Positions 1 through 9,708 of a DNA stretch of 64,000 nucleotides are shown piece after piece. The notes beneath the pieces were generated by a model that made no database searches, was not told the origin of the DNA, and saw only the letters and a list, made by a program, of their open reading frames with translations. Origin of the DNA: Linanthus parryae (Eukaryota; Streptophyta; Magnoliopsida; Ericales; Polemoniaceae); assembly GCA_023055425.1 (NCBI GenBank), contig JALGPY010000004.1, forward strand, positions 58,055,718 through 58,119,717. The letters run 5' to 3'. Within the stretch, counting starts at the first letter, position 1. The number at the start of each line of letters is the position of its first letter. A program made the position numbers and the translations under genes.

Positions 1-1024
1 TTCTTCTGTCTGAATTATATCTTGTTACGTTCTAAGTTAGATCTATTCATTGCTCAGTTGACACTCGCCGCTAAAGTAACTTTGTAACTTTTAAGCTGTT
101 TACATGGAGTCTTTACTCTCAATTTGAAGGTTTAGGTTAATGATTGGAATCCTTTTGATTTAAGTTCTGTTTATAATGATTCAATTATACGAATATCTAT
201 AATAAGTTACGTCGTTTTAATTTTTTTTAATTGTAAAAAAGAACTTGCAAATGATTCTTTAACCTCCAAATTTGAGGTAATGATGTTGTTTTTGACGATG
301 TTAGAATTCATTCCATGCCTTATGTTGTATTATTACATGTCCAAAAGATCTACTTAAGCTTGCGAACATTGTCATTTCGACCTCCATTTTGAGTTAATAT
401 TGACACTTAAAGATTTTTTCATGTACCCTTTTTTTAATGTGAACTTTTATTATTATATACTTCAAAAAAGTTGTGATTTCATGGAATATATTGTTTGTAT
501 GAGTTAATCATATATAGTGTTTGATGTTTTACAATTAATAGATGTTTATGTTCATAAATTACAATGAGAATATTGTCCCATATGAACATTTTAGTTTCAT
601 AGCTATAGACCGGATTGCTTTGAAAGAATAGAACACTGATCTATTCTGAAAAGTGGAAGATTTACTTTAGCTTGCCGACATTGTCTTATACTGATGATGT
701 TAGACTAAAAACATTTCTCAACAATCATTTAACAAACAAAAACTACGATAGTAGTTGTATAATGTTGCATTTCGTTGAGTTTTACATGATTTTATTCATT
801 TTTTTTATTATTTTTTTTTTGAGAAAGATTTTGTTCATTCTTTAGCGAATGAGAAACCTCTATTAATATAGTTTTTTGACCGGTGAAGACTTATTATCTT
901 TTCCATCTACATTCACAATTGATCACGAGTTCTGAAAATTCTTAGACTATTCGTACAAGAATGCTATTATGATGGTAATAAGTTCAGTTCCACGTCCTCG
1001 CGCTATGCGCGGGACAACAACTAG
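1..1024 (+). mobile_element. Helitron, 3' part (copy A)
   Basis: The sequence ends in CTAG at 1021-1024 followed by T. About 7 bases upstream is a short GC-rich hairpin (CGCGC-TAT-GCGCG) in an otherwise AT-rich context, the usual plant Helitron 3' terminus. The 5' TC end is outside the window, and I could not place it confidently in copy B either. No Rep/helicase coding is visible, so this is a non-autonomous or fragmentary element. Confidence 0.6.
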
Positions 1025-1377
1025 TTATAATTTAATGGTAGAGATTAACTCAAGACTGAGAAAATGTATACCAACATACTGTCAAATGATAGGTTTAGTA
1101 CTTCAAATGAAACATTACATCCTTAAGAACCCAGGGTAAGACCGTTCGAGAGAAAATTAAAATAACTAAAATTGTTACATGTCTAATGTAGAAATTGTAA
1201 ATTTTTTCCTACACCGGCAAACAGAGCAGATTAACCTGCCCATAGTCCCCTTTCATTGAGCAGAACGCGAAGTTCCTTCCCCAAGTCTTGTTGCTCTTTG
1301 ACAGCTGGCTACCTCCATCCCAGATGGCTCACTATTGAGATGCGTTCCATACGAAGTTTCATCTACAGTCAAATCAT

Positions 1378-1628
1378 TCATGGATCACTCGTGCAATAGT
1401 GGTTGCTTTGACCTGGCACAAATTCACTTAGCTGCATATTATAGTGGCAAAAAGCATGATCCTTCAACATTTTTTGATTGATCTTATCGCTCGTGTCACT
1501 CAAAAATTTCTCAGCTAAGCTTTTATTTAGATTATACTTCGATGCTCCGGCACATGTCTGGCTCAGAATTTTGATAGCAAAACTTTGTAGTTCGAGGCAT
1601 TCTTTGGAGTAACAAGACCACCAGGGAA
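1378..1628 (-). pseudogene. hAT transposase (DUF659 type), C-terminal exon, copy A
   Basis: This minus-strand exon starts after a GCAG acceptor (1629-1632) and ends at a stop at 1378. It encodes a WWSCYSKECLELQSFAIKILSQTC-type segment followed by a run ending in HAFCHYNMQL. That matches the pattern of the C-terminal hAT dimerisation domain that follows DUF659 transposase cores. Its upstream exons lie at 18960-20330, because a 16.8-kb MULE is inserted in the intron between them. The copy B equivalent is 37775-38024, where a one-base deletion breaks the frame. Confidence 0.75.
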
Positions 1629-1919
1629 CTGCAAAAAAACAGACATGCAATACAATTTTCCGAATTAGTGCCAGTTTAACAAATATCCAGTAAACACCAC
1701 GCACTATTTTTCATAAAATGAATGAATATAGGAAATCATTTTTATATCTCTACAGTGAGCTGAAATTTTAGAAGCTGTTATCGATATTCCAAGGACGAAC
1801 TCATGTTTCCTTGTTAATAGCATTTTTTTTTTTCAAGTTTATAATGGCTCGTTGAAATATATTCTTTTCCAAGCTTATATCTGTTCTGGTAATATATATT
1901 TTTTTTTGGATCTGAACTA
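1629..1919. other. Intron remainder of the hAT gene (copy A)
   Basis: This is AT-rich non-coding sequence between the last hAT exon and the MULE insertion site. It contains T-runs and an imperfect palindromic stretch. It is collinear with 38025-38322 of copy B. I see nothing else in it. Confidence 0.6.
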
Positions 1920-1928
1920 AATAATTAC
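1920..1928. repeat. 9-bp target site duplication, left
   Basis: AATAATTAC flanks the MULE on its left and is repeated exactly at 18750-18758. Copy B has it once (38323-38331) in uninterrupted flanking sequence. A 9-bp duplication is diagnostic of Mutator-superfamily insertion. Confidence 0.95.
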
Positions 1929-1955
1929 GGCAATAACTTTTGTGCGTCCCTATGG
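1929..1955 (+). repeat. MULE left terminal inverted repeat (degenerate)
   Basis: The end begins GGCAATAACT and contains GTGCGTCCCTA at offset 14-24. The reverse complement of the right end begins GGGGTTGTCT and has GTGCGTTCCTA at the same offset. By eye 16 of 24 positions match, so this is a weak inverted repeat. Confidence 0.7.
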
Positions 1956-1974
1956 TAACCGGCTAAGCCGGTTA
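1956..1974. repeat. 9-bp-arm perfect palindrome near the MULE left end
   Basis: TAACCGGCT and AGCCGGTTA flank a single central A. It lies 27 bp inside the left end. It may be a transposase-binding or hairpin site; the function is inferred only. Confidence 0.6.
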
Positions 1975-1982
1975 TTACGAAA

Positions 1983-2053
1983 ATGCTAGCTACCGGACGA
2001 AAAAAGTGGTCCCAGAGGCCAGCTACGGGACAAAAAAAGTGGTCCCAGGAAGA
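1983..2053 (+). repeat. MULE subterminal tandem repeat
   Basis: Two tandem units of about 30 bp share the core AGCTAC(C/G)GGAC(G/A)AAAAAA followed by GTGGTCCCAG. A related arrangement lies in inverted orientation at 18645-18700 near the right end, with GTGGTCCCCG, GGACAAAAAA and TACCCGCTA. Subterminal repeats like these often bind MULE transposase; that role is inferred. Confidence 0.65.
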
Positions 2054-2412
2054 TTCCTTTTTAACCTAGATAGTATTGTTAACACTATAGAATGAACTGA
2101 GCTGAATAAGATAACACAATGATATCTTTGATTAATCTTTAGTTAGTTTGTTTAACAGTTATGACATTAACCCTTTCATTTAAGATAAACTCGGAGATAT
2201 CATTGGTAACAAAACTTCAATCCTTAACTAATCACAGCAGAATTAAAATTAAATACAGGATAAACTATCATACATTGAAATTAAAATGTTGAAAATGACA
2301 AAAATCACAACATACAACAGTTTCACACGAAAATAGTGGGCTTTTGAAGCATTCTCGGCCCCTTCGAGTCTCACACTTAACTGAACACAACAGAATAGAG
2401 AAGGAAACTATC
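2054..2412. repeat. Non-coding left arm with a duplicated gene tail
   Basis: AT-rich sequence. Positions about 2268-2385 are a diverged direct duplicate of about 2414-2530, the 3' end of the neighbouring GRF zinc-finger gene. The shared stretches include GTGGGCTTT(T/G)GAAGCATTC and TCTCGGCCCC. No open gene remains in the duplicated piece. Confidence 0.7.
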
Positions 2413-2802
2413 TTACTTTAAAATTAAAACGATGAGAATGACAAAATTCACAACATACATCATTTTCACATGAAAAGAGTGGGCTTTGGAAGCATTCTCG
2501 GCCCCTACGACTCTCCTACTCAACGTTGTTACCTCCTCCTGAAGTTGTCGGAGATCTAGAGCACAGCACGGACTAGGAATTTCATCTTCCCAGTAGAAAT
2601 AGTTGCATTGTTGACCTCTAGGCTTGGCACAAGTCCAAAACACGCGTTTGTCATTTCCGGGCGTATGTGCGGTACGACTTACCGGGTAACGGCCACAGAA
2701 ACACTGCCCAGGCCTACACCCTGACCTCCGGGATGAATCTCCTCTTGAATATGAAGGTGGATTGCTTGGTGAGGGTGAAGAGCTTACACTATGTTGAGAC
2801 AT
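2413..2802 (-). CDS. GRF-type zinc finger protein with C-terminal membrane helix
   Basis: This is a single-exon ORF of 129 residues, with its ATG at 2802. Residues 1-30 are Ser/Pro-rich. Residues 34-72 form a GRF-like zinc finger with cysteines spaced as CFCGR...FWTC...QQCNYFYW. A short coiled-coil-like stretch follows (LRQLQEEVTTLSRRV), then a hydrophobic C-terminal segment (YVVNFVILIVLIL) that looks like one membrane anchor. GRF fingers bind single-stranded nucleic acid in several repair proteins, and small GRF-TM proteins are common near plant transposons. Here it lies inside the MULE, downstream of U1 on the same strand. It looks intact. Its role in the element is unknown; a captured host gene is an alternative. 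Confidence 0.72.
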   Translation of the reverse strand: MSQHSVSSSPSPSNPPSYSRGDSSRRSGCRPGQCFCGRYPVSRTAHTPGNDKRVFWTCAKPRGQQCNYFYWEDEIPSPCCALDLRQLQEEVTTLSRRVVGAENASKAHSFHVKMMYVVNFVILIVLILK

Positions 2803-3238
2803 TGCTTAGAGAGAAAGAAGAGAAGGGTGAAAGAGAAGGAGAACTGATGAGATCTGAGAGTGAAGAGAGAAATAAAGAGTTAGTTGAGAGTGGTTGGAGA
2901 TTGTATTAAAAGCGGGCAGTGGGTAGGTTGGCTGATATAAATGCAGGTATCTAACGTTAAGATAGAGAACTTAACAATTTAGAATGGGTACCTAATAACG
3001 TAGTAGTGCATTTATTAATTCAGTTTTGGTAGGTGAGGGTAGTTGGCCAACACCAAATGCACCTTAAATAAAACTAACTGTACAGTTTGTGTTTACAAAA
3101 AAGCACAAGCAATTTTTCAGAAAACAACCCAAGTCATCAAATCATAAGCAAACAAACATTGTCTAATCATCATTGGGAAACATTGTTCATAACATACACT
3201 CTCAAACAACCCACAAAATTTACTGACATAAACATTGT
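2803..3238. other. Intergenic, GRF gene promoter side and U1 3' flank
   Basis: It contains a purine-rich (GA-rich) stretch at about 2795-2880 directly upstream of the GRF gene, which would be pyrimidine-rich 5' leader in sense orientation. The remainder is the AT-rich 3' flank of U1. No ORF of interest. Confidence 0.5.
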
Positions 3239-6200
3239 TCATATTACAAATTCACAAACAACATAACAGACAAATTCACTTTTTTCCATTCTTCCCCGAC
3301 GACTTTCGCGCCGACCTCCTCGTCTTCGCCCCGGATTCCAATGAACAGTAGGAAAAGAAGGGAAATTGTACATCCTTTCAAACTCATGAACATTCTCATC
3401 AATAGACTTGAAGCTCAGTAACTCTTTAAACATCTTGGCCTTGTGGATGTTGTAGTCTAATCTAGCCATTTCATTGACAATCCAGATTCTAAGATGCTTC
3501 ACTTGAATAGAGAAGTTCTTCTTTGGATTAGGAATCAGGTCCCTCAAGTGGGTCATGAAGAAGCATACAAAAGGGCCACAATCACACCTGAGAGATTAAA
3601 ATAGAATGCAGTTGTGATGTATAAGATAGTGTGTTTAAGAAAATGGTGAGTGGAATTAATGAATAAGTTTTTTACCCGTTTGGTTGTTGGGGAACGTCGT
3701 CATTAATGTACCACACATCCCACTTTGTGATGTCATCATGGTACTCTGGATAGGAGGATAGAAACTTGTGAATTGGATTAACTTTTCTAGCTACATCCCT
3801 CTCAACATACCCAAGTCCAGAAAACGAGTCAAAGACGTATATTTCCTTGTCGACAAAGGAAATGACCATCATGAAGCAGTGGGTGCGATGTACATTCATG
3901 GGCAGGGCAATCTATTTCATTAACAATTCAACATAAAATAAGTTCAACAAAATATGAATGTATAAAGAAGATTGCATTGATAGAAATCGTAAATCTTACG
4001 TAGCCCATCTCGCTCCACGTTCCTCCATATTTATCGGACACTTGGAAATATCGATTACCCTTCATGGGCTGAACAAGAATTAAAATTAATGATGTCATTT
4101 TGTGGAAGAATTTTAAATTGAGTTTTTATCCAATGAAAAGGGAATGAACTTACGGCATAATGTGTTCCGAGGTACCAAATGCGAGGGATTCCACCAAATT
4201 GTCGGCTTCTTTCTTTCAGATGAAACAATTGCAAATATGCATCGATGACCTAATTTTTTTAAAAGTGAATAGAAAAGTGTTATGATGATGATGGGAGAAT
4301 GTCTTAAGAAACTACATTAAATCAACAACAAGAAATACTTACTTCGTTGTCAAACCATTTACCATCCATGAAGCGCCACGCGGCATACCTCGTCACCTTC
4401 TCATAATCAGCAATGTTAATAACCAACTCACTGTAGATATAATAACAAATCAAACCATAAGTAAAAACAAAATTTGTGTCTTGTACAGCTTATTTAGGAA
4501 ATTTGAATGTAAATAACACTTACTCTCGCAAGCTTAGTGGAACTTTGGGATCCCAAGGTTTTTTATCGAACTCAAGCTCATATTTGTGAGACAAAAAGAA
4601 GTTGATCCAGCAATCTTCCAGGCTAGGCATCTCTGGCAGACATGTCATTTCCTCAGGATTGCTTTGTTGCTTCTTAAGCGACACCCGATTCGACCCCCTT
4701 ATGATCCGCCGCGCCTTTCCCCGGACAGACCCATCAATGTTTGTACTTGGGTCCGCCCAAGAAGCCAAGGATGCCTCCTCCTAATAAATCAACAAAATGT
4801 TAGAATTGGTAACAGAGACATCAAGTCTAAAGTTAAAACAATTAATACACTTACCTCATCGTCATCGTCAGAGCTGACTTCTTCGACCACCTCCATCGAA
4901 GAGCTAACCTCATCCTGATTCTTCTTCAACTTCTTCTTGGGAGGTTCTTATTGTTTATCCTCTTCACCTCCCTTCTTCTTTTCCCCTCCTTCCTCTTCCT
5001 CCTTTTCATCCCCCTGCTTCTTTTCCACTCATTCATCTACCTGCTTCTTCTCATCTTCTTCCTTGTTTCTCTCCTCATCCTTCATCTTCTTTCTTCCATC
5101 TTCCCTCTCCTCCTCCAATTCAGACTTTCTCTTGTTAACAGTCGCGAACATGGCCAATAAAGTTTGCGGGTCAGCATTCTGCGCCAGCTGTCCCAAAAGA
5201 TCCTTCAAATAATCCCCTTGTGGAAGAAGTAATTGAATTGCTGGTGCAAAAGCCTTCTCACAGATTGGCTCTTCATCCATTTTCTTCAACTTCAACTACA
5301 AAGAACAACAGAGTATAAAGGTTAACATTTAAGATAAGGATGTTAACTGATAAAAACAAATTTTTAAGGTTTATGTAAAACGTTACTCACATTTTCATTC
5401 ATACACACATACTTCCATCTCTTAGAAACATCAGATGTCTTCCGGAATTTCAACCTGGGACTTGCATTCTTGTCTTTGCAGCCCTTGGGATTTTCTTGAA
5501 ATTTGGGGCAAAACTTTTCCAAGTACAGAAGCTACAAAATATACTCACAACATTAGAACTTAAGAAGGAGCTCTTAACATATTAAACAGAAATTATAAAA
5601 AAAATGACAAAATGCTAGATTATTACCACAAGAATGAGCACGCAACCATTTCCTCGCAAGGTTTCCCAAGTCTGGGCCTTCACATTTTGTTTCACCAGAT
5701 GATCAAGCCACAAGGCCGCCCAGTTCACCTTTTTCAGGTTCTCCAAATCTACAACAAGTTTGGCCAGCCCAGACCGGACTCCTTGTCGCCCGATCGGCAT
5801 CCCTAGGGCCCCCAAGATTAAACAAACAGCCCTCTGCTTCCACTCATCATTTAACAGCTTCCTATTTTTCAAGAACCACGGAACATACTTACCGACCTTT
5901 GTGTTGTCCTCGACGAGGCCAATTCTGTGTGCCACTTCTTGTACAACCTTTGGATCGACCTCCGGAAACTCAGTTGTTCCGGTGCATTTTACTCCAAGGA
6001 GCCAGCCGACAACTTCCGGGGTTACATCCACAGTCCGGTCGTGAGCCGTCAAGGACCCCTCGGTGTCAAATGATTTGTAGAGGAATTTGTTGAAAGCCTC
6101 GGGGGTTTCAGAAATCTGTAGGTGCTTTAGTCCTCCAAGCCTTACTTCAGTCAACCATGACTGCTGTTCATCTGTCATATCTTTGAAGAGAGCCTTAACA

Positions 6201-6339
6201 GAGGGCAGGCTCATATAGCTTTGGAACCGCCTCGAGTTCTTCAACTTCTTCTTTGATTTGCTCTTCAACTTGGCTGCAGCCGATTTCTTCTTCTGCTTGG
6301 CCTTCTCACCGGTTGGTTTTCTCTTCAATGTGCCAGCTT

Positions 6340-6790
6340 ATTTCCTCTTCTCTCTTTCTTCGGCGGCAGCTATGATATAGGGTTCTTGTTGGGACTTTGT
6401 CAGCCTTTTCCATTCATCGTTTATCCTCTGTTTGACATCATCGGTTATCTTCACACGAGGATCTTGTTTCTTGAGCTTGTGCGTCTGAACATTTCTACAA
6501 CAATCATGAGACAATAAAGAAAATTTAATTACAATTCCAAGTACTAGATCCATAACATATAAGACACACCCTCAAACATTTAAAATCAAATAAAGTCATT
6601 AGAGATAAAGTAATAACATGCATTATGATGTTTGAACAGGTAATGGTTTAGAAAAGGACTTTAATAGTTTAGAACGAGGGTGCAGAATAATAGACATTGG
6701 CTTCACAATTGAAACAAAATTTTACGAGATGATTGATTAAAGAAGAAACTTACTTGAATCTGATGTACGCATTCATGGCATTGCCATGAT
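6340..6790 (-). other. HMG-box-like domain of U1 (split by an intron)
   Basis: Residues encoded across the exon 2/exon 3 junction read NAMNAYIRFK, then helix-like segments, then NDEWKRLTKSQQEPYI and AAAEEREKRK. The spacing and pattern (aromatic start, EWKxLT, PYxxxAxxE, Lys/Arg tail) resemble an HMG box, which binds DNA. The same pattern occurs in U2 at 10918-11343 with the intron in the same place. The call rests on pattern alone. Confidence 0.5.
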
Positions 6791-6809
6791 GGGCTTCATC
6801 GTCACTATC

Positions 6810-7060
6810 ATCTTCCCTCCTCTTTTCCACAGGTTGGTATTTTTCCTCATCTTCCTTCTGTTCCTCCCTATCCTCCTCCAAATCCTCCTCATCTTCTTCA
6901 TCATCATCGCTCTTATCTTCCACAGGTTTGTATTCTTCGTCATCGTCATTCTGTTCCTCCTCTTTGACCTCATCCTCCTCCTCCTCCTCATCCTCCTCAT
7001 CCTCCTCATCCTCGTCATCCTCCGGTTGCTCTTCACCCTCAGGTTGGATATTATCATTTG
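6810..7060 (-). repeat. Acidic low-complexity tract in U1 exon 2
   Basis: A GAG/GAT/GAA-rich stretch encodes long Glu/Asp runs with the repeated motif (Y)KPVE/YQPVE followed by acidic residues. U2 has a shorter acidic tract at 10770-10915. The tract sits just before the HMG-like domain, an arrangement like the acidic tails of HMG proteins but in reverse order. Confidence 0.7.
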
Positions 7061-8070
7061 TTCTTTGCTGAACAGTGTATTGGCTTACATCAATCTCCTC
7101 AGCACTCGAGACTTCCATCGCTTTCTGATCGTACCTTTTTTGTTCATCCTCAGGTAAGTTGTGAAATACTCTATACTGTTGTACTATCAGTTTGGGAGGC
7201 ATATCCTTCCCTCTGTATCCCATTGTAGATTTTTGATGGTTACTGTCATAAGTAAACAGTTGCAAAACTTAAGTAAAACCTTTAAATAACACAGAAGGCA
7301 ATTTAAATTTCAGAGATTACAGATCTAACAATTAAGTTACACGGGATAACAGTGCATTGCGAAACATGAAAATTAACAAAGATTAATTTAGGACAAAGTG
7401 AGAAGGTAGAAAATATAGTCACAAAATTAGATTTTAAGAAGGAGTTATTAATTCATTAAACAGCATGATAAAAAATAAGGACATTTTTTAAAAAAAAAGT
7501 GATTACTTACAGGAATAGGTCAAATCCAGGAGTATACTTCACCTCTACATCTTCATTCTTGCGCTTAGAAGCCTTCTGATTTTTTCGTTTCTTCACTGCC
7601 TTCGGTGGTGCTGGATGTTTCCGGGTCGATCTCCTAGGGACTGCCTCAACGTGCTCTTCCTTCTTTGCTTTCTCTTTCTTCTTAAGTTTCTTCTTCTCTG
7701 TACTGGCACCCTCTGTACTCGTACTCTTCTCAATTACGGCAGCAGCCTCAGCCAATTTCTTCAATTTGTCTGCTTCAACATCCGCCATTTCAAAATCAAA
7801 CCTTGATAAAGGAATTGCATCGAGACCATCTCCAAAATTCTTCAGACCAATTTCATCCGTGGACTCCGTTGTCTTTCCCTCTTGTGAACTCCGTTGTCTT
7901 TCCGAGTTGCTAGAGTTGCTATCGATCTTGTTATCGGCAAGATCTTGTTGTTTGGATCGTCTTTCTCGAATAATCTTCTTCTTCGCCATGGATTATGTAT
8001 GTTGATTGAAGGAGAAGAGATGAAGATGGAGAAGATGAAGATGGGGAAGATGAAGAGAAAAGTTGCGAAA

Positions 8071-8071
8071 C

Positions 8072-8119
<48 letters not shown>
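8071..8119. repeat. (GA)n microsatellite in the U1 leader
   Basis: An uninterrupted GA dinucleotide run. It reads (TC)n in the U1 sense direction, about 80 bp before its ATG. Confidence 0.95.
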
Positions 8120-8123
<4 letters not shown>

Positions 8124-8376
8124 CGTCAGTTTCAGAAAAGTGATTGAAACTGCAACCACAGAAGAGTCAATTACTAGAAGGACTCTGCAAATGGAACTGT
8201 TCCGAAATTAAAGGCAAGGTGGGCTGTGAGTGGCAGTTGAGGCGGTTGATTTGATTGGACCACTCTCTCACGTTTTTTTAAATTTCAAATTATTACTTTC
8301 GTGCATGAAATTCAAAAATTTCAAAATGTTCCCGAAACTTCTGGCACTTAGTATGAAATATTTAAAAGGAAAGCAA

Positions 8377-8377
8377 A

Positions 8378-8426
<49 letters not shown>

Positions 8427-8427
8427 T
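8377..8427. repeat. (AAT)n microsatellite
   Basis: About 17 uninterrupted AAT units. Confidence 0.95.
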
Positions 8428-9636
8428 TTCTAATGTATCTTTGAGTATTGATTTGATGGAGTATTAACAACTCATTCTAAACAAATGCATGTATCTTCTT
8501 AAATGCTAAACCCTAGAGAGGGATCTATCTTAAACTTTATAATATATTTCTCTTTAAAATGCCACTTATTTTGGTTTCTTCGTCGATGGAATGACTCGTG
8601 GTGTTACCATGTGTCCTGAAAAATATACCAAGGACAATGCTGGGAGTTATTTTGAAATGACTTAAAGTTTTTCTCCTCTAAGTTACATAAAAGGACAAAA
8701 TCGAATGAAAACTCGATAATTGTACGAGTTTAGCCATGAAATGTTCCACCAGCATGCCAACTCTGATTTAATGATGTATTTGGGTCATTTTAACAAGACA
8801 GGGAGTTTTGAGGTGACACCCAACCATGGGACTTGAACACCGATGGATAAGGCTGTAACCGACTATCGACATTGTGAGACTTGACGTTGTGAGAAGTCAC
8901 CGTGTTTTGTAAGTATCTGAATTGGTCTTAAAATGTCACATAGTGCTAGTATGTGTTGAATGGTGGCACAAATGACTTGCATAGACGTCAATCAAACTCA
9001 ATTTGGGTAATGCGTACCCGTTGGAAACATAATTCTGTACCCAATTTGAGGACTTTGTTCCTCCCTTGTGTTTGTACCATGCATGGCATGGTGCACAACC
9101 TCCAAAAACCCACAAATAGGCATCTTTGAGTATTTCAATCGATGAACAAACAAAAAGTTAACAAAATTTTACAGTGATGAGTATACTAAAAAATAAGATA
9201 GAGTGCTATCTAGGGTTTAGAATTATGGACATTATAATAATATATTTAGAAGGAGATGTTAAGAGACAGTCAAATGCAAACGCAAAGATGGCGATACTTG
9301 TGTTTTCTACATTTGTACACACTGTCATGGCAATACTAGTATAATAATATACCAATAATACAAAATAAAATTAATTATGACATTCCACAACTAAAGAACT
9401 TAAAAAAAAAATATGTTTGTTACATTAAGATGGAGCCTTTAAAATATTTGTATTTTTGTGTAAAAATGTAGATAGATTTTTTTGAAAAATTTGAAATTTG
9501 GAAATTTTGAAGTCAGTTGTCCCATCCTCTTCATTACTGGCGACCACACAACCTAATATCTCTCTCTCTCCGAGGTTTCTTCATTACTGGCAACCCCAAA
9601 CCAGACGAACCCAGTCCAGCCCTACCCAGACAATCT

Positions 9637-9661
9637 CTCTTTCTCTCTCTCTCTCTCTCTC
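9637..9661. repeat. (TC)n microsatellite in the U2 leader
   Basis: An uninterrupted TC run about 48 bp before the U2 ATG. It occupies the same relative place as the tract in front of U1. Confidence 0.9.
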
Positions 9662-9708
9662 ATCAGTTTCCCGAATTCAACTTCCCCTTCCATATCTATC
9701 ACAAATCC

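Larger units (their letters stand above)
1..1919 (+). repeat. Segmental duplication copy A, left part
   Basis: This stretch is near-identical to 36384-38322. Differences are scattered substitutions and small indels. Copy A is interrupted at 1920-1928 by a 16.8-kb insertion and resumes at 18759. The left edge lies outside the window, so the duplicated unit may extend further upstream. It holds a Helitron 3' end, the last exon of a decayed hAT gene, and no other recognisable coding sequence. Confidence 0.93.
3239..7989 (-). pseudogene. ULP1-like protease gene U1, transposon-borne, 11 exons, broken
   Basis: Exons with GT-AG borders: 7989-7511, 7242-6754, 6494-5627, 5531-5391, 5295-4855, 4780-4524, 4430-4343, 4249-4154, 4068-4000, 3911-3676, 3587-3239. 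The ATG at 7989 lies in AATCCATGGCG, identical to the U2 start. In order it has a Lys-rich N-terminus ending PGFDLF, a Glu/Asp tract, an HMG-box-like domain (exons 2-3), a conserved middle region (exon 3), a charged Lys/Glu linker (exon 5) and the C48 protease. The protease shows His in RTHCFM, Asp 17 residues later in VFDS, Gln in VPQQ and Cys in CDCGPFVC. The family removes SUMO or similar tags. In-frame stops break it: TAA near 6340 after EEREKRK, TGA near 5028 and another near 4950. It is head to head with U2. Confidence 0.83.
7990..9708. other. Divergent promoter region between U1 and U2
   Basis: This 1.7-kb AT-rich spacer holds the 5' ends of both genes. Each gene has a (TC)n tract in its leader shortly before the ATG: 8071-8119 read on the minus strand for U1, and 9637-9661 for U2. 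An (AAT)n microsatellite runs at about 8377-8427. The centre (8430-9490) has no open frame of interest. The shared leader shows that the inverted duplication included the promoter-proximal part. Confidence 0.7.

Noticed and set aside
6786..7157. Plus-strand hydrophobic frame that looks like a membrane protein
   Set aside because: It is the reverse of the Glu/Asp-rich exon of U1; acidic codons read backward give Leu/Phe/Ile.
7842..8211. Frames across the GA microsatellite
   Set aside because: Open only because dinucleotide repeats lack stops. They overlap the U1 leader and first exon.
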